Made by a program: the position numbers and the translations under genes. DNA of 5,829 nt from Rhodospirillaceae bacterium (GTDB lineage Bacteria; Pseudomonadota; Alphaproteobacteria; UBA11136): NCBI GenBank assembly GCA_018663165.1, contig JABJES010000070.1, positions 1 to 5,829 on the forward strand, in the 5' to 3' direction. This document shows, one piece after another, positions 4,425 to 5,829 of this stretch; within the stretch, counting starts at the first letter, position 1; each line of letters opens with the position of its first letter. Below the pieces are notes generated by a model, which saw nothing but the letters and a program-made list of their open reading frames with translations, ran no database searches and was not told where the DNA came from.

Positions 4425-5829
4425 TCAAGCACTCCTTTTTCGCCGTCTTCCAGCCAACGGTGCCAGCATAACAATGAAAGCGCCGAGCGGCACTGCGGCC
4501 AGCACGGTGGGAAATCGCGGATCATCAAAAACCAGCTCAACGGTATAGGCCCCCGCTTCGGGCAGGGCGAGGGCCATGAAGGCGTGGTTGGCGCGCAGCA
4601 GGGTGGCGCTTTCGCCGTTGAGGGTTGCGCGCCATTTTGAGTCGAAATTATTGGTCACGATAAAAAGACAGGGGGCGACCGTATCGACCTCAAAGATCAA
4701 CCGGTCGGGGGTGTATTTTTTAAATACGCTTTTGCCGCAATTGCGGGGTCTATCGGCCTCGTCCATAAGCCCGGAAACGTCTTCTTGGGCCAGAAATGCA
4801 GTAGTTGCCAGTTCATCGCTGCTGGCGGTGTTGAGGCGGTCGAGAACCGCGTCGCGGGTTTCGAGAATTTCGATGGTGGAAACAAGATAGCCGCGGGGAA
4901 GAAAGCCGCTCAGGGGATAAACGTAAGGAGAGATGGCATGTCCTCTGTCTTTTAGCACGGGTTTTTCCAGCGCCAGAGCCAGCAGGTCATGGCGGGGGGT
5001 AAGCCCATCGATGGGATTGGCAGAGATCACATAACGCACATTCGCCGCCGCCAGTAAGGCGAGGTTCCAGTCGCTGGTGGCAAGATTATCGGCGGGCAGG
5101 AAGGGGGAATAGGGGGGGCGTGTCTGCCATCCGCTCATCAGAATGTGGTACCAGTAAGTGTCAAAAATATTTTGCGAATCCTCATCCTGTAATTGGGGGG
5201 CGAGGACCTGTCCGGCGTAATCCTTGTAAAATCGGTTGAATATGGGGCCCGTGCCGCCGAAGGTCTCAAGCCCTGTCATTTGTGCCTGCGCCGGGTGGAG
5301 ACCGACCATCGCGACGCGGAAGGGTTCGTCGCGCATTTCCCCGGCCAGGGTGACCAGGATGGGGGTATCGGCAAACATTTCGCTAAATCTGTTCCACTCA
5401 TAACGGAAAGGCTGGCCGGTGATGAAGACGATGAGGATCATCAATATGGCCATCGAGACAGTCAGCATCCTTCCCCTTCCAATAAGTGGAAACTGCCAGG
5501 CTTCCGGCTTTATGGCGGCGAGAGCGAAAAGGACGAAGAGCATCGTAAGGGTCGTGACGAATAAGGCAGGCAACCAAATGCCTATCGGTAGGTTTATGAA
5601 CGGCAGGAATATTATCTCAAGGGCCAATCCAAAGGATGTGCTTAACAGGAAAATAAGAAACCGCCGACGGGTTTCGCGGGGCTGGTTTTGAAGTTCCCAT
5701 AAGGACACGGTGATGAAAAACGAGGCGGAAAAGGGAAGCGCCCATCTGAAGTTTTGGGGGTCCATCTTTTCGATAAATGTTCCTGCAAACAAAGTCTTGA
5801 GGTCAGAGTAGAAGAAAGCCATCACCAGA
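4425..5829 (-). CDS. YfhO-like GT-C membrane protein, 5'-partial
   Basis: The frame is open to the right edge, so the N-terminal part, which would carry most membrane spans and the catalytic loop, is missing. Numbering from a GTG at 5825, hydrophobic segments lie near 28-44, 56-78, 81-104 and 119-137. A periplasmic region of about 300 residues and a last membrane segment (438-458) follow, before the basic end RRRKRSA. The C-terminal block is typical of the YfhO family: NVRYVIS (262-268), FLPRGYLVS (308-316), FKKYTPDRLIFEV (368-380), and a beta-sandwich stretch LFIVTNNFDSKWRATLNG (387-404) leading to LLRANHAFMALALPEAGAYTVELVF (409-433), the equivalent of the common W-K-A-x-V-D-G...RANxAFRG pattern. 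Known: YfhO-like proteins are GT-C membrane glycosyltransferases, implicated in Gram-positive species in glycosylating lipoteichoic acid with lipid-linked sugars. Here the acceptor is unknown. It is followed by the GT2 gene that could supply its donor. Confidence 0.75.
   Translation of the reverse strand, partial: LVMAFFYSDLKTLFAGTFIEKMDPQNFRWALPFSASFFITVSLWELQNQPRETRRRFLIFLLSTSFGLALEIIFLPFINLPIGIWLPALFVTTLTMLFVLFALAAIKPEAWQFPLIGRGRMLTVSMAILMILIVFITGQPFRYEWNRFSEMFADTPILVTLAGEMRDEPFRVAMVGLHPAQAQMTGLETFGGTGPIFNRFYKDYAGQVLAPQLQDEDSQNIFDTYWYHILMSGWQTRPPYSPFLPADNLATSDWNLALLAAANVRYVISANPIDGLTPRHDLLALALEKPVLKDRGHAISPYVYPLSGFLPRGYLVSTIEILETRDAVLDRLNTASSDELATTAFLAQEDVSGLMDEADRPRNCGKSVFKKYTPDRLIFEVDTVAPCLFIVTNNFDSKWRATLNGESATLLRANHAFMALALPEAGAYTVELVFDDPRFPTVLAAVPLGAFIVMLAPLAGRRRKRSA

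Noticed and set aside
4194..4640. A 148-codon plus-strand open frame across the GT2/YfhO-like junction
   Set aside because: It is antisense to two clearly conserved proteins, its product is low in structure signals and no ribosome binding site was seen.

Overview
The window looks like a chromosomal piece of a Gram-negative bacterium. Two lipoprotein-type signal peptides, a FlgO-domain protein and an AAGGAGG ribosome binding site point to Pseudomonadota. The style of the two large membrane proteins makes Alphaproteobacteria my best guess, but that is inference without a marker gene. No rRNA, tRNA, CRISPR array, insertion sequence or phage gene was seen.

Layout, left to right. (1) Positions 2-1639 (+) hold the 3' part of a polytopic membrane protein of the GT-C glycosyltransferase type with STT3-like motifs; its 5' end lies outside the window. 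(2) Converging on it, at 1690-1842 (-), is a 50-codon gene for a very hydrophobic small protein with a textbook Shine-Dalgarno sequence. (3) Positions 1843-2186 are a divergent regulatory stretch. It holds a GTGA-N6-TCAC palindrome, short direct repeats and a sigma70-like promoter reading right. (4) Two lipoprotein genes follow (+), overlapping by one base (TAATG). The first is unrecognised and has an odd start; the second carries a FlgO domain. Its stop codon lies in a 15-bp tandem repeat, and a rho-independent terminator follows. (5) On the minus strand, reading in from the right edge, come a YfhO-like membrane protein (5' end missing) and then a family 2 glycosyltransferase of the polyprenyl-phosphate sugar synthase type.

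How they may work together: the GT2 enzyme would charge a lipid carrier with a sugar on the cytoplasmic face. GT-C proteins such as the two flanking membrane proteins use lipid-linked sugars on the periplasmic face. This suggests a locus for glycosylating or decorating the envelope. Between them sits an outer-membrane lipoprotein pair of the FlgO type, with no flagellar gene in view. The functional link between the lipoproteins and the glycosyltransferases is inference from proximity only.

The points most worth a second look are four. The first lipoprotein gene has a well-placed ribosome binding site in front of GTA instead of a usable start codon. The 50-residue membrane protein gene is easily missed. 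The STT3-like protein keeps DHH and SE-x-QP motifs but lacks a WWDYG motif. The flgO-like gene ends in three in-frame stop codons created by a tandem repeat.
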